From Hyphomicrobium sp. NDB2Meth4 (GTDB lineage: Bacteria; Pseudomonadota; Alphaproteobacteria; Rhizobiales; Hyphomicrobiaceae), in NCBI RefSeq assembly GCF_900117445.1, contig NZ_FPEJ01000013.1, positions 868,001 through 932,000 of the forward strand: 64,000 nt of DNA. The letters are read 5' to 3'. The position numbers and the translations under genes are program-made. Under the pieces are notes generated by a model, which was not told the origin of the DNA, searched no databases, and was given only the letters and a program-made list of their open reading frames with translations. Of the stretch, positions 17,056 to 25,160 are shown one piece after another (within the stretch, counting starts at the first letter, position 1; each line of letters opens with the position of its first letter).

Positions 17056-17496
17056 TTACGTTACCGGCCAGTTGTCATCGCGATGCTTCCAGCCTTCCGT
17101 GAAATGCTCCGGCATACCGGCAGTCTCAGGCAGCTCGTCCAAGCGCATCACGAAGATGTCGTGCTGGATCTCCTGTTCGTCCGTGTAGACTTTGTCGTTT
17201 ACGAACACCGGCGGCACGCCGCGGATGCCCGACAGACGACCGATGCGCCATTCTTTGTCGATCTTGGTGCAGATGACGATGAGCTTCCCCTTTGGAGATT
17301 CGCCACGCATGCGCAGCAGCACGCGGCGCAGCACCGGATGCTCGTGCACCCCGCCGGACACCACGGTGGTGTCGCCGGGTGCTCCGCACTTGAGTACCGA
17401 AAAGCCGGCGACGCCCTTCATCGATTCAACGCACTCTTTGTGCAGACGGATCAGCTCCTCCCGCTCTGGGGTACCTTTCTTCGGAATTGAGATCAT
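17056..17496 (-). CDS. dmfA1: N,N-dimethylformamidase small (alpha) subunit, copy 1
   Basis: 146 residues from the ATG at 17496, with GGAGA five bases upstream. It matches the DMFase small subunit in size (about 130 in characterised enzymes) and in the core pattern: HPVLRRVLLRM, then WRI, LSGIRGVPP (88-96), KVYT (102-105) and H112-x2-F115-x2-R118. The same pattern occurs, without gaps, at the C-terminus of the fused permease at 52092-53729. The small subunit packs on the catalytic large subunit and is needed for activity. The large subunit gene follows 125 bases downstream. Its C-terminal tail, rich in tryptophan and histidine, is longer than in the fused copy. Confidence 0.85.
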   Translation of the reverse strand: MISIPKKGTPEREELIRLHKECVESMKGVAGFSVLKCGAPGDTTVVSGGVHEHPVLRRVLLRMRGESPKGKLIVICTKIDKEWRIGRLSGIRGVPPVFVNDKVYTDEQEIQHDIFVMRLDELPETAGMPEHFTEGWKHRDDNWPVT

Positions 17497-17596
17497 ATTC
17501 TCTCCATAGGTTGGCGCTTGCGTTCGTTGGCCTTGCTGTCGGCCGTTGTGGTTGGGGGCATCGCGGGAGGAAGGCGAAGCGTTGCGGGGGAACACC

Positions 17597-18301
17597 TCAG
17601 ATCGTCATGTGCCGCTCCACCAGCTCGTCGGTCATCTCTGAGATCGGACCGCGAGCCACGACGCGGCCGTTGTCGACCATCATGAAGACATCGCCGAGCT
17701 TGCGTGCGACTTTGATGTGCTGCTCGGTGAGGATCAGGCTGATGCCCAATTCTTTGTTCAGCATGCGCAGGATCTCGCCGATCTCGTGCACGATGTTGGG
17801 CTGAATGCCTTCGGTCGGCTCATCCAGCAACAACACTTGCGGACCAACCGCTAGCGCACGCGCGATCGCGAGCTGTTGCTTCTGGCCACCCGAAAGCAGG
17901 CCCGCCCGCCGTTCGAGATTCTCACGCAAATAAGGAAAGATGCGCAGGCAGATTTCCGGAATGTCAGGCGCGTTGTCCTTGCGCGCGAACGTCCCAAGCA
18001 GAATGTTCTCGCGTACCGTAAAGTCGGAAAGGATGCCGCGGCCCTGCGGCACGTAGCCGATGCCATAGCCCGCCCGCTGATAGGGAGGTTTGTTCTCGAT
18101 CGCCTCGCCGTTAATTCGGATCGCACCCGTGGAGCGATCCGTCAGCCCCATGATCGTGCGCATCAACGTCGTCTTGCCGACGCCATTGCGCCCCAGAACG
18201 CACACACACTGCCCCTTCTCCAAGTCGAAGGAGAAATCCCGCAGAATCTGCGTCGCGCCGTAGTAGGATGAAACGTTGTCGAAGCTGAGCAGCGTAGTCA
18301 T
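17597..18301 (-). CDS. ABC transporter ATP-binding protein, LivF/UrtE type (amide importer 1)
   Basis: 234 residues. Walker A is GRNGVGKTT near residue 38, the signature is LSGGQKQQ and Walker B is VLLLDEPTEG, followed by a switch histidine in LTEQH, so an active ATPase is expected. The ATG overlaps the stop of the LivG-type gene by four bases (ATGA). It is closest in style to UrtE/LivF subunits, which pair with a LivG-type ATPase under two permeases. The DMFase small subunit gene starts about 100 bases downstream, so the importer and amidase should be coexpressed. Confidence 0.92.
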   Translation of the reverse strand: MTTLLSFDNVSSYYGATQILRDFSFDLEKGQCVCVLGRNGVGKTTLMRTIMGLTDRSTGAIRINGEAIENKPPYQRAGYGIGYVPQGRGILSDFTVRENILLGTFARKDNAPDIPEICLRIFPYLRENLERRAGLLSGGQKQQLAIARALAVGPQVLLLDEPTEGIQPNIVHEIGEILRMLNKELGISLILTEQHIKVARKLGDVFMMVDNGRVVARGPISEMTDELVERHMTI

Positions 18302-19044
18302 GCAGCCTCCTGCTCGCCGAGGTACACATCGCGCACCCGCGGATCGGACTCGATTTGCTGAATGGTGCCCTGCGCCAGCAACGACCCCATGTGCATCACC
18401 GTGACGACATCAGCGATCTCGCGAACGAAACCCATGTCATGCTCGACCACGATCAGCGTCGTCGACTTGCGCAGCTCCTTGAATATGCGAGCCGTCTTCT
18501 CGATTTCGCCCTCGGTCATGCCGGCGATGGGCTCATCCATGAGCATCAGCCGCGGCGACTGCATCAGCACCATGCCGATCTCGAGCCACTGCGTCTCACC
18601 ATGAGAGAGGATGCCGGCGCGCTCATCGAGGCGATGCGTCAGGCCGGCAAGCGTCGCAATCTCGTCGAGCTTGTCCTTCAGGCCGGGCACATTGAAGCGC
18701 AGCAAATTAAAGAACGGGTTGGTCTGCCGGCTAAAAGCAACCGTTAGATTCTGCCGCACCGTCAGGTCGCGCAGGACCGCGGGAACCTGAAACTTGCGGC
18801 CTATCCCCGCTCGCGCGATGACGTGCTCGTCCTGCCCGGTGATGTCTTCACCCGCAAACACCAGCTTGCCCGAAGTCGGCTTGATGCGCCCCGTGATGAG
18901 GTCCATGGTCGTCGTCTTGCCCGCGCCATTCGGCCCGACAAGGCAGCACAGCGTTCCCTCGACCACCTCCAGACTGAAGTCGTCGATCACCTTGATCGTG
19001 TCGAAACTCTTGCAGAGGTGGTGGATTTCCAGAAGTCCGGCCAT
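18298..19044 (-). CDS. ABC transporter ATP-binding protein, LivG/UrtD type (amide importer 1)
   Basis: 248 residues from the ATG at 19044; the frame is open for over 100 more codons upstream, but that stretch overlaps the permease gene. Walker A is GPNGAGKTT, the signature is LSHGETQ and Walker B is LMLMDEPIAG, typical of LivG/UrtD proteins. The switch histidine is in VVEHD. The start lies five bases after the LivM-type permease stop, and the gene overlaps the next ATPase gene by four bases. It would form a heterodimeric ATPase with that partner. Confidence 0.92.
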   Translation of the reverse strand: MAGLLEIHHLCKSFDTIKVIDDFSLEVVEGTLCCLVGPNGAGKTTTMDLITGRIKPTSGKLVFAGEDITGQDEHVIARAGIGRKFQVPAVLRDLTVRQNLTVAFSRQTNPFFNLLRFNVPGLKDKLDEIATLAGLTHRLDERAGILSHGETQWLEIGMVLMQSPRLMLMDEPIAGMTEGEIEKTARIFKELRKSTTLIVVEHDMGFVREIADVVTVMHMGSLLAQGTIQQIESDPRVRDVYLGEQEAA

Positions 19045-19049
19045 ATCGA

Positions 19050-20153
19050 TCACTCCGCTGGGAACGGCTTGGCGCCGTTCGGCTCGTGCGATGTCGCTGT
19101 CTTCGACTTGGTGGCGATAAGGCCGAGCCCTGCTTCGACCAGGCTTGCGAGCCCATTTGGAAGGAAGCGTACGACCAGGATGAAGAACCCGCCGAGAAAC
19201 AGCAGCCACGTCGAAAGGAAGGCATCGCCCAAATAGCTCTGGCCGCCTTGAATAACGAAGGCCCCTATGATCGATCCGATCAGCGACATGCGTCCCCCGA
19301 TCGCCGCCCAGATCACCATCGAAATACTGAAGCCGACATCGAGCTGCGCCGGTGATACGTACTGCACCAACATCACCCAGAGGCACCCAGCGATCGCCGC
19401 AATGAACCCAGAGATGCTGTAGATCACCGTCTCATAGCCTGAGACGCTGTAGCCCAGGAACCGCACGCGCTCGGCGTCATCGCGGATCGCCTGCGTCACC
19501 AGTCCGAAGGAACTCTGCGTGATCAACTTGGCTACCACCGTCGCGATCAGCAGCGCGAAGAAGACGACCCAGTAGCCCACCGAGCTGTAGGGATCGATCT
19601 CGAAGCTACCAAGTCGCAGTGGCGATGGCGGCGTAATTCCATTGACGCCCCCGGTGTAAGCCTGCTGGTCGAGAATGATCGTGTAAAACGCCGACAGCAT
19701 CGCCAGTGTCATGATGGCGAAGAACGCTCCCGACACACGCGCCTTGAACATGATGCGTCCGAACACGGCGCAGAACAGCGTCGGGATACCCAGTGCGAAA
19801 ATCAAACCCGACGCCGTGTTCTGGAACGGCCACCAGAGATACGGCAGATAGTCGAGCCCGTTGTTCAGCATAATCGGCGGGATCGGGTTCTCCACGGTCT
19901 GCGACTGCATCTGCATAGTCATTGCCATGCCATAGGCACCTAGACCGAACGCAATTCCCTGCCCGAGGTTGAGAATGCCGCCGAAGCCCCAACACAAGCT
20001 GATCGACAGAGCGAGCAACCCGTAGACGCCGTACGTGGCGAGCTGATTGAGGAGGAAATCATCGTCGATCCTCATCGGGATGATTGCCAGCGCGGCGAAG
20101 AAAGCCGCGTACGCAATCCACTGCGCCGTCTTGTTGTAGTAGAGGTTCCCCAT
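19050..20153 (-). CDS. ABC transporter permease, LivM/UrtC type (amide importer 1)
   Basis: 367 residues, start ATG at 20153. It is hydrophobic, with about ten membrane segments and the family landmarks SISLCWGFGGILNLGQGIAFGLGAYG near 55-80 and GAIGG/IGGRMSLIGSIIGAF near 290. The C-terminus ends shortly after the last helix with a ~35-residue tail, that is, without any enzyme domain. This contrasts with the fused LivM copy in amide module 2. It should pair with the LivH-type permease encoded just upstream. Confidence 0.9.
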   Translation of the reverse strand: MGNLYYNKTAQWIAYAAFFAALAIIPMRIDDDFLLNQLATYGVYGLLALSISLCWGFGGILNLGQGIAFGLGAYGMAMTMQMQSQTVENPIPPIMLNNGLDYLPYLWWPFQNTASGLIFALGIPTLFCAVFGRIMFKARVSGAFFAIMTLAMLSAFYTIILDQQAYTGGVNGITPPSPLRLGSFEIDPYSSVGYWVVFFALLIATVVAKLITQSSFGLVTQAIRDDAERVRFLGYSVSGYETVIYSISGFIAAIAGCLWVMLVQYVSPAQLDVGFSISMVIWAAIGGRMSLIGSIIGAFVIQGGQSYLGDAFLSTWLLFLGGFFILVVRFLPNGLASLVEAGLGLIATKSKTATSHEPNGAKPFPAE

Positions 20154-20197
20154 GTCTCAGCACCCGCCCTGCTGCATACCCGTGATTGACTCCTGCC

Positions 20198-21073
20198 TCA
20201 TCGCCGCACGCCCGCTTTTGCGAACAGGCCCTGCGGTTTGAACCTCAGGAAGACAACGATCAGCACGAAGATCAGGAAGCGAGCGAACGTGTCGTTCGTA
20301 AAGAACGCGAACATCGATTGCAGCTCGCCCGAAGCAAAGCTCGCGATAATGGTTCCTGCCAGCGAGCCGCCGCCCACGACGACCATCAGGAACGCCTGCA
20401 CGACATAGCTGTCGCCCATCGTCGGAAGCACGATATTGAGCACGCCGAAAAGCGACCCAGCGACGCCGGCAAGCCCGGCACCAAGCGCGAACGTGAGCAT
20501 ATAGACGCGGCTCGCATTGATCCCAAACGAAGCCGCCATCTCCTTGTTCTGCATCACCGCGCGCACCTGCACGCCAAAGCGCGTCTTGTAGAACAGGACC
20601 CAGATGCCGAACACGAGCAGCGCCGTGACGGCAAGCACGATGACGCGGAAGGTCGAGATCGACACCGAGCCGATCATGAATGAGGAAGAGAAGATCTCCG
20701 GCACCGCCAGGTACTTCGGATCCGAGCCGAAGATAAGCCGCACACCCTGCACCAGCACCAGCGCAACGCCATAGGTCGCAAGCAGTGTGTCGAGCGGCCG
20801 GTTATAGAGATATTGTATCAGCCCGCGCTCGAGGATCAGTCCGACCACGGCGACGATGACGAACGATGCGGGAATGCAAAGAAGGTACGGAACGCCCACA
20901 TAGTGCTGCAGCATGTACGCGCTGTAGGCACCAAGCATGATCAACGCGCCGTGCGCCATGTTGATCACGCCCGCCGCACCGTAAATGATCGTCAACCCAA
21001 GCGCGGCGATCAGCCAGATACTCGCGATACTGAGCCCAAGTATCAGTGCGTTGAGAACCGACCCGAATTCCAT
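20198..21073 (-). CDS. ABC transporter permease, LivH/UrtB type (amide importer 1)
   Basis: 291 residues from the ATG at 21073, with AGGGGAA seven bases upstream; the longer frame to 21094 lacks such a site. About eight membrane segments are present, with the LivH motif GAAGVINMAHGALIMLGAYSAY near 40 and VVGGGGSLAGTIIASFASGELQ near 225. It sits between the binding-protein gene, from which it is separated by a strong hairpin, and the LivM-type permease gene. Confidence 0.9.
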   Translation of the reverse strand: MEFGSVLNALILGLSIASIWLIAALGLTIIYGAAGVINMAHGALIMLGAYSAYMLQHYVGVPYLLCIPASFVIVAVVGLILERGLIQYLYNRPLDTLLATYGVALVLVQGVRLIFGSDPKYLAVPEIFSSSFMIGSVSISTFRVIVLAVTALLVFGIWVLFYKTRFGVQVRAVMQNKEMAASFGINASRVYMLTFALGAGLAGVAGSLFGVLNIVLPTMGDSYVVQAFLMVVVGGGSLAGTIIASFASGELQSMFAFFTNDTFARFLIFVLIVVFLRFKPQGLFAKAGVRR

Positions 21074-21149
21074 AGCTGTTCCCCTCTCGCCCACGTCCGG
21101 CTAATGCCCCGCCCGGACGCAGCATCCCGAGTGCTGCGCTTACATCCTG

Positions 21150-21198
21150 GTGGAACGGCCGCTCCGCAGGACCGCGAAGACCGCGGAGCGGCTTCCAC
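21150..21198 (-). terminator. long hairpin immediately after the binding-protein gene
   Basis: GTGGAA (21150-21155) pairs with TTCCAC (21193-21198), and GCCGCTCCGC (21158-21167) pairs with GCGGAGCGGC (21183-21192), with a two-base bulge. It begins exactly at the end of the binding-protein gene. Such hairpins behind solute-binding protein genes commonly reduce read-through and protect the upstream mRNA, giving excess binding protein over membrane subunits. Confidence 0.6.
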
Positions 21199-22506
21199 TC
21201 AGATGACGCTCTTGCGGATCTTGCCGTCTGGAGCCTTGAGGCCGTCCTTGGTGCACACGCCGAGGTCCGGGTAGATCGAGAACGGATCGGGTGCGACCTG
21301 CGCATCCGCCGACTTCACCACCTTGAAGGTGCCGTCACCCTGGCATTGACCGATCTTCGGCTTCAGCCAAGTGTTGAAGTTGTTCTCGTCGATCCACACC
21401 TCGCCTTCGGGCGAGATATCGTCCCCGATACGAACACCAGCCGAGTGATCTCGGATCGCGCGCGGCGTAACGTTCTCGAAGCCGACGGCCGCAGCTGCCT
21501 TCTCGAAACCGGCCTTGAACACGTAGGCGGAGAGATAGGTCTCCTCCATGTTGTAGTGCGTGACGCCGTTCTTGCCGTACTTGCTCTTCAAGAAGCCCTC
21601 GACGAACTTCTGGTTCGTCGGGTTATCGAGGCTCTGGAAGTAAGGAGCCGACAGGAAGTGGCCCGCACCGAACTCCGGACCCATGGCGCGCGTCTCGATC
21701 TCACCGGTGGTGAGCGAGGCGATCGGCATCTGGTCGACCTTGAAGCCTTCCTGCTTGAACTGCTTGTGGAAGGCGATGTCCGATGCACCGACGACGGTCG
21801 AGAAGATGAAGTTCGGCTTCGCGTCGCGGATCTTGTTCAGCACCGGACCGAATTCGGAGCTGCCCAGCGGGATGTACTCCTCGCCGAGCAGTTCGCCCCC
21901 GGCTTTCTCGAGCCAGATCTTGGCGTTCTTGTTGGACTCTTTCGGCCACACGTAATTCGAGCCGACGAAGAAAACCTTCTTGCCGAAGTTCTCGACCATG
22001 TATGGGATCAAGTCCTTCGAATGCTGGTTCGCGAGCGGACCGGTGCAGATGGCGTTCTGCGTGCACTCGGCGCCCTCGTAGCATGTGGGGTAGTAGAGCA
22101 GATGGTCGCGCTGCATCACTGTCGGCAGGATCGCTTTGCGGCTCGCCGACGTGTAGCAGGCGAACAGAGCGATCACCTTCTCGCGCAGCATCAGCTCTTT
22201 CGTCTTCTCCGAATAGACGCTGAAATCCGATTTCGCATCCACGATGATCGGCTCGACGGGAACGCCGCCGACACCGCCGGCCTTGTTGATCTCATCGAAC
22301 GCGTATTGCAGAACGAGGGTCGAGTCCTCCTCCGGCACGGCGAGAGCACCCGTGAGGGAGAACAGGACGCCAACTTTCAGTGGCTCCCCCTTCTTGAGCG
22401 TCGCACCCCAGGCTTCGCTCGATCCCGGGATCCAAAGGTGAGGCATTCCAATGGCTGCGGAGGCAGCCAACGACGTCTTCAGAAGCTTGCGGCGACTAAA
22501 TTCCAT
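21199..22506 (-). CDS. periplasmic amide/urea-type solute-binding protein (amide importer 1)
   Basis: 435 residues. A Tat-like leader, SRRKLLKTSLAAS, is followed by a hydrophobic stretch and a cleavage region near GSSEAWGA. The mature part is a type I periplasmic binding fold of the UrtA/FmdD/AmiC group: KVGVLFSLTGALAVPEEDS, an FDEINKAGG strand-helix unit, TVMQRDHLLYYPTCYEGAECTQN, and a C-terminal domain with HYNMEETYLSAYVF. UrtA/FmdD proteins bind urea or short-chain amides. The gene is first in the operon of amide module 1 and divergent from the regulator genes at 22891 onward. Confidence 0.88.
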   Translation of the reverse strand: MEFSRRKLLKTSLAASAAIGMPHLWIPGSSEAWGATLKKGEPLKVGVLFSLTGALAVPEEDSTLVLQYAFDEINKAGGVGGVPVEPIIVDAKSDFSVYSEKTKELMLREKVIALFACYTSASRKAILPTVMQRDHLLYYPTCYEGAECTQNAICTGPLANQHSKDLIPYMVENFGKKVFFVGSNYVWPKESNKNAKIWLEKAGGELLGEEYIPLGSSEFGPVLNKIRDAKPNFIFSTVVGASDIAFHKQFKQEGFKVDQMPIASLTTGEIETRAMGPEFGAGHFLSAPYFQSLDNPTNQKFVEGFLKSKYGKNGVTHYNMEETYLSAYVFKAGFEKAAAAVGFENVTPRAIRDHSAGVRIGDDISPEGEVWIDENNFNTWLKPKIGQCQGDGTFKVVKSADAQVAPDPFSIYPDLGVCTKDGLKAPDGKIRKSVI

Positions 22507-22585
22507 GTGTCCGGGTTCCCCTCGGTATGGCGGCGGAACAAGGCATGTCCCCGTGACATGCAGTACGATATATGAATACGAAGAG

Positions 22586-22602
22586 CTAGACGTTGCGTCT
22601 AG
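22586..22602. promoter_or_regulatory. perfect palindrome CTAGACG-TTG-CGTCTAG, candidate response-regulator operator
   Basis: Seven-base half-sites form a perfect dyad around TTG, about 80 bases upstream of the binding-protein start. The same half-site CTAGACG recurs as a direct repeat at 22832 and 22847, just ahead of the response regulator gene. NarL-family regulators bind as dimers to short inverted heptamers, so the fit is good, but binding is inferred. Confidence 0.55.
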
Positions 22603-22619
22603 ACAAAACAGGAGGAATT

Positions 22620-22745
22620 ATGCCCAATCTGAGGGCGATCTTAGCATTTTATCTAGGCAATCGCTGCGGGATGATGCAGTCTAGATGCCTGGCGGTGGTT
22701 GCCCTGCACCTCGCGCAACACATAGACGAAATAAGCGTGCGCTAG
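22620..22745 (+). CDS. candidate small protein or leader peptide, 41 residues
   Basis: An ATG at 22620 is preceded by AGGAGG with a four-base spacer, the best ribosome binding site in the neighbourhood. The frame runs 41 codons to a TAG at 22743. The peptide begins MPNLRAILAFYLGNRC, has two cysteines and one amphipathic helix-like C-terminus, and shows no match I recognise. It lies on the same strand as, and about 145 bases ahead of, the response regulator gene, inside the CTAG-rich control region. It might be a leader peptide or small protein. Chance cannot be excluded because coding statistics on so short a frame are weak. Confidence 0.4.
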   Translation: MPNLRAILAFYLGNRCGMMQSRCLAVVALHLAQHIDEISVR

Positions 22746-22831
22746 CCCCAACTCAGGCAACGCCTCCGCTTGGATTATCGAGCGAATATGGGCACAGTTG
22801 CACGGTTCAAAGGGTTTACGGCAACATACCG

Positions 22832-22853
22832 CTAGACGCGTCATATCTAGACG
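22832..22853. promoter_or_regulatory. direct repeat of CTAGACG ahead of the response regulator gene
   Basis: CTAGACG at 22832-22838 and again at 22847-22853, fifteen bases apart, with a further CTAG at 22862. The repeats end about 38 bases before the regulator start codon, so a regulator bound here could repress or autoregulate the sensor operon. Confidence 0.45.
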
Positions 22854-22890
22854 TTAATGATCTAGCGCTAAGGGAGCTGGCGTCGTTGAA

Positions 22891-23565
22891 ATGAAAGTCA
22901 TAATTGCCGACGACCACTGGGTGGTCAGACAGTCTCTAAAGCAAATTATGCGTAGGCTGAATCACACCCTCCACACCTACGAGGCCGAAACATTCGGCGA
23001 GCTGACGGCTTTGCTTGCCGAGCACCCCGATACGAGCCTCATCCTGCTCGATTTGGTCATGCCCGGATTTGAGGGACTGAACGGACTCCGCAGCTTGCGC
23101 GCGAGATTTCCCGACATCCCCATTGTGATCGTGTCCGTGCACGAGGACGTCGAACACGTCATTCGCTCCGTCGAGCAGGGTGTGATCGGCTACATCCCCA
23201 AATCGGCCGACGGCCTGGAAATAGAGCGCGCGCTGGAGCGCGTCTTGGCCGGCGAAGTCTCATTTCCTCGCCGCATCATCGAGCGCTCGCATGCACCCGC
23301 AAAGCCGGCCAAGGCAATCGAAGTTGCCGCGCGCGACCCTGAACGTGACATTGATGCACTGACGGAGCGTGAACGCGCCGTGCTGGAGCTTCTCGGAGGC
23401 GGCTCATCGGTAAAGAACATCGCCGAGGAGTTGGGACTGAGCAGCCAGACCGTACGCATTCACCTCGGCAATGCCATGAAAAAGCTGAATCTGCGCGACC
23501 GGACCAGTGCCGTGCACTACGCCGTCACACATTTTGGTCGCGCAACCAGTGCAGCCAATGGATGA
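22891..23565 (+). CDS. NarL/LuxR-family response regulator (amide module 1)
   Basis: 224 residues. The receiver domain (1-120) has the acidic pair DD at 7-8, phospho-acceptor D54 in LLDLVMPG and a conserved lysine in YIPKSA. A LuxR-type helix-turn-helix fills about 150-215 (LTERERAVLELLGGGSSVKNIAEELGLSSQTVRIHLGNAMKKL). It overlaps the kinase gene by eight bases. It is divergent from the importer/DMFase operon and probably controls it through the CTAG dyads between them. The paralogue at 57812-58480 keeps the same motifs. Confidence 0.9.
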   Translation: MKVIIADDHWVVRQSLKQIMRRLNHTLHTYEAETFGELTALLAEHPDTSLILLDLVMPGFEGLNGLRSLRARFPDIPIVIVSVHEDVEHVIRSVEQGVIGYIPKSADGLEIERALERVLAGEVSFPRRIIERSHAPAKPAKAIEVAARDPERDIDALTERERAVLELLGGGSSVKNIAEELGLSSQTVRIHLGNAMKKLNLRDRTSAVHYAVTHFGRATSAANG

Positions 23566-25129
23566 TTTAGTAGACCGGGACGGGGGTGCCGACCAGCAGA
23601 TGCGGGCGACGTGGAATGGCTTTGATGCCATCGACACCGGCCTTCTGATCTGGTCCCATGATCGCGTCCTCGTCTATATCAACGACGGCTTCCGCCGCAG
23701 CTGCGATATCCCAGTTAAGCTCGGCATGCACTACACGGACTACGTCGCCGCTGTCGCTCACTCCCGTGAGTGGATCATCCCCGACCCTGACGAATGGGAA
23801 CAGCGCACCGTCAACGACTTCGGCATCGCCAAAGAGTCCGACTACCAGTCCGCCATCGGCAATTTCATGCACGTCGCGCAACGCCCCTCGCGCGACGGCG
23901 GCATGGCGATCACCTTCACCGACATCACGGCCGTCAAGCACAATGAACGCCAATTGCGCGAAGCGAAGGAGACCGCCGAAGCCACTGATGAAGCCAAGTC
24001 GCGCTTCCTGCGCGCAGCCAATCACGACCTGCGACAACCGCTCGCCTCTCTCAAGATCCTCATCTACAGCTGCGCGCGCGAGGAGGATGAGGAAAAGCGT
24101 GCCGAGATGCTGCACGCCATGGGCGTTGCGACCTCAATCATGGAAGATTTGCTCGGCGCCCTTCTCCAGATCGGCCAGCTCGATGCCGGGCGCGTCCAGC
24201 CGCGCATTACATCGTTCCAGCTATCGGAACTCTTTGATCGCCTGCGCATCCAGTTTGCACACCAGGCACAGGAGAAAGGCCTGAGGCTCAAGTTCGTCAT
24301 TCCGGCGAAAACAGTTTCAACCGACCGCGCCTTGCTCGAGCGCATACTCAGCAACTTCGTTGCCAATGCGATCCGTTTCACCGAGGTCGGCGGCGTCGTA
24401 GTCGGTTGCCGCAAGGAAGGCCGCGGCCTGCGCATTGAAGTTGTCGACACCGGTCGCGGTGTAAAGGAAGAAGATCGCGTGCGTATCTTCGACGAGTTTT
24501 ATCGAGGTACCGACGACAGGCAGCCGCAGAAGAAAGGTCTTGGCCTCGGGCTCAACATCGCCAAACGTCTCGCCGACCTGCTCGAATTGCAAATCGACGT
24601 CCGTTCGGAAGTCGGCAGGGGCTCGATCTTTTCAGTCTGGGTCCCCTTCGGAAACATTTGGCACAGCGACATCAGCGCCGAGGCCAACATCACCGAGGCG
24701 GTCGCCGGCGAGTTCGCTGGTACGCCAATGCTGCTCGTCGAAGATGACGACTTCCTGCGCGAATCCATGACCCAGCTACTGCTACGCTGGGGCATAGACG
24801 TCCGCGCTGCGGCCAACGAGACCGAAGCCATCGAACTCGTCACCAATGAAGCCGTCTCACCTCGTCTCATCATCGCCGACTACAATCTGGAAAGCCGCAC
24901 CGGCCTCGACGTCATTACGGCGATCCGCGCAGCCATCGGCGCCGATACGCCTGCCATTGTTGTCACCGCCGATGCCGAACCCAAGGTCGTGGCCAGCATC
25001 CGCGCCGCCGGCATTCCAGTACTCATCAAGCCGGTTAGCCCGCCGCGCCTGCGCGTGATGATGCATAACCTCCTGTTCGAGCCCGAACTCCTGAGGCAGA
25101 CACCCGACGCGTCGCCAACCTCTCAGTGA
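23558..25129 (+). CDS. soluble hybrid sensor histidine kinase (amide module 1)
   Basis: 523 residues from the ATG at 23558, which overlaps the end of the regulator gene; a start 51 bases earlier is less likely. Order: PAS-like domain (about 15-125), a short coiled linker, HisKA with H156 in ANHDLRQPLA, an HATPase domain with N, G1 (VVDTGRGV) and G2 (KGLGLGLNIAKRL) boxes, and a C-terminal receiver with D441 in IIADYN. No transmembrane segment or signal peptide is present, so sensing must be cytosolic. The next gene encodes an AmiC-like binding protein that likewise lacks a leader and is the probable input. Confidence 0.9.
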   Translation: MDDLVDRDGGADQQMRATWNGFDAIDTGLLIWSHDRVLVYINDGFRRSCDIPVKLGMHYTDYVAAVAHSREWIIPDPDEWEQRTVNDFGIAKESDYQSAIGNFMHVAQRPSRDGGMAITFTDITAVKHNERQLREAKETAEATDEAKSRFLRAANHDLRQPLASLKILIYSCAREEDEEKRAEMLHAMGVATSIMEDLLGALLQIGQLDAGRVQPRITSFQLSELFDRLRIQFAHQAQEKGLRLKFVIPAKTVSTDRALLERILSNFVANAIRFTEVGGVVVGCRKEGRGLRIEVVDTGRGVKEEDRVRIFDEFYRGTDDRQPQKKGLGLGLNIAKRLADLLELQIDVRSEVGRGSIFSVWVPFGNIWHSDISAEANITEAVAGEFAGTPMLLVEDDDFLRESMTQLLLRWGIDVRAAANETEAIELVTNEAVSPRLIIADYNLESRTGLDVITAIRAAIGADTPAIVVTADAEPKVVASIRAAGIPVLIKPVSPPRLRVMMHNLLFEPELLRQTPDASPTSQ

Positions 25130-25160
25130 AGGCCAAATTCCAGTCAAGGACTGAGCGCAC

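Larger units (their letters stand above)
22507..22890. promoter_or_regulatory. divergent control region of amide module 1, rich in CTAG dyads
   Basis: This 384-base region separates the importer/amidase operon (minus) from the regulator operon (plus). It is AT-richer than its surroundings and holds eight CTAG tetramers (22586, 22599, 22653, 22681, 22742, 22832, 22847, 22862). There is also an inverted repeat GCATGTC/GACATGC at 22543-22561 just upstream of the binding-protein gene. The adjacent NarL/LuxR-type regulator is the obvious candidate to bind here. A 41-codon open frame with an ideal ribosome site lies within it. Confidence 0.6.

Noticed and set aside
21346-22575. 409-codon plus-strand frame across the binding-protein gene
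   Set aside because: Antisense shadow of a clear solute-binding protein with Tat leader; no ribosome site or domain.
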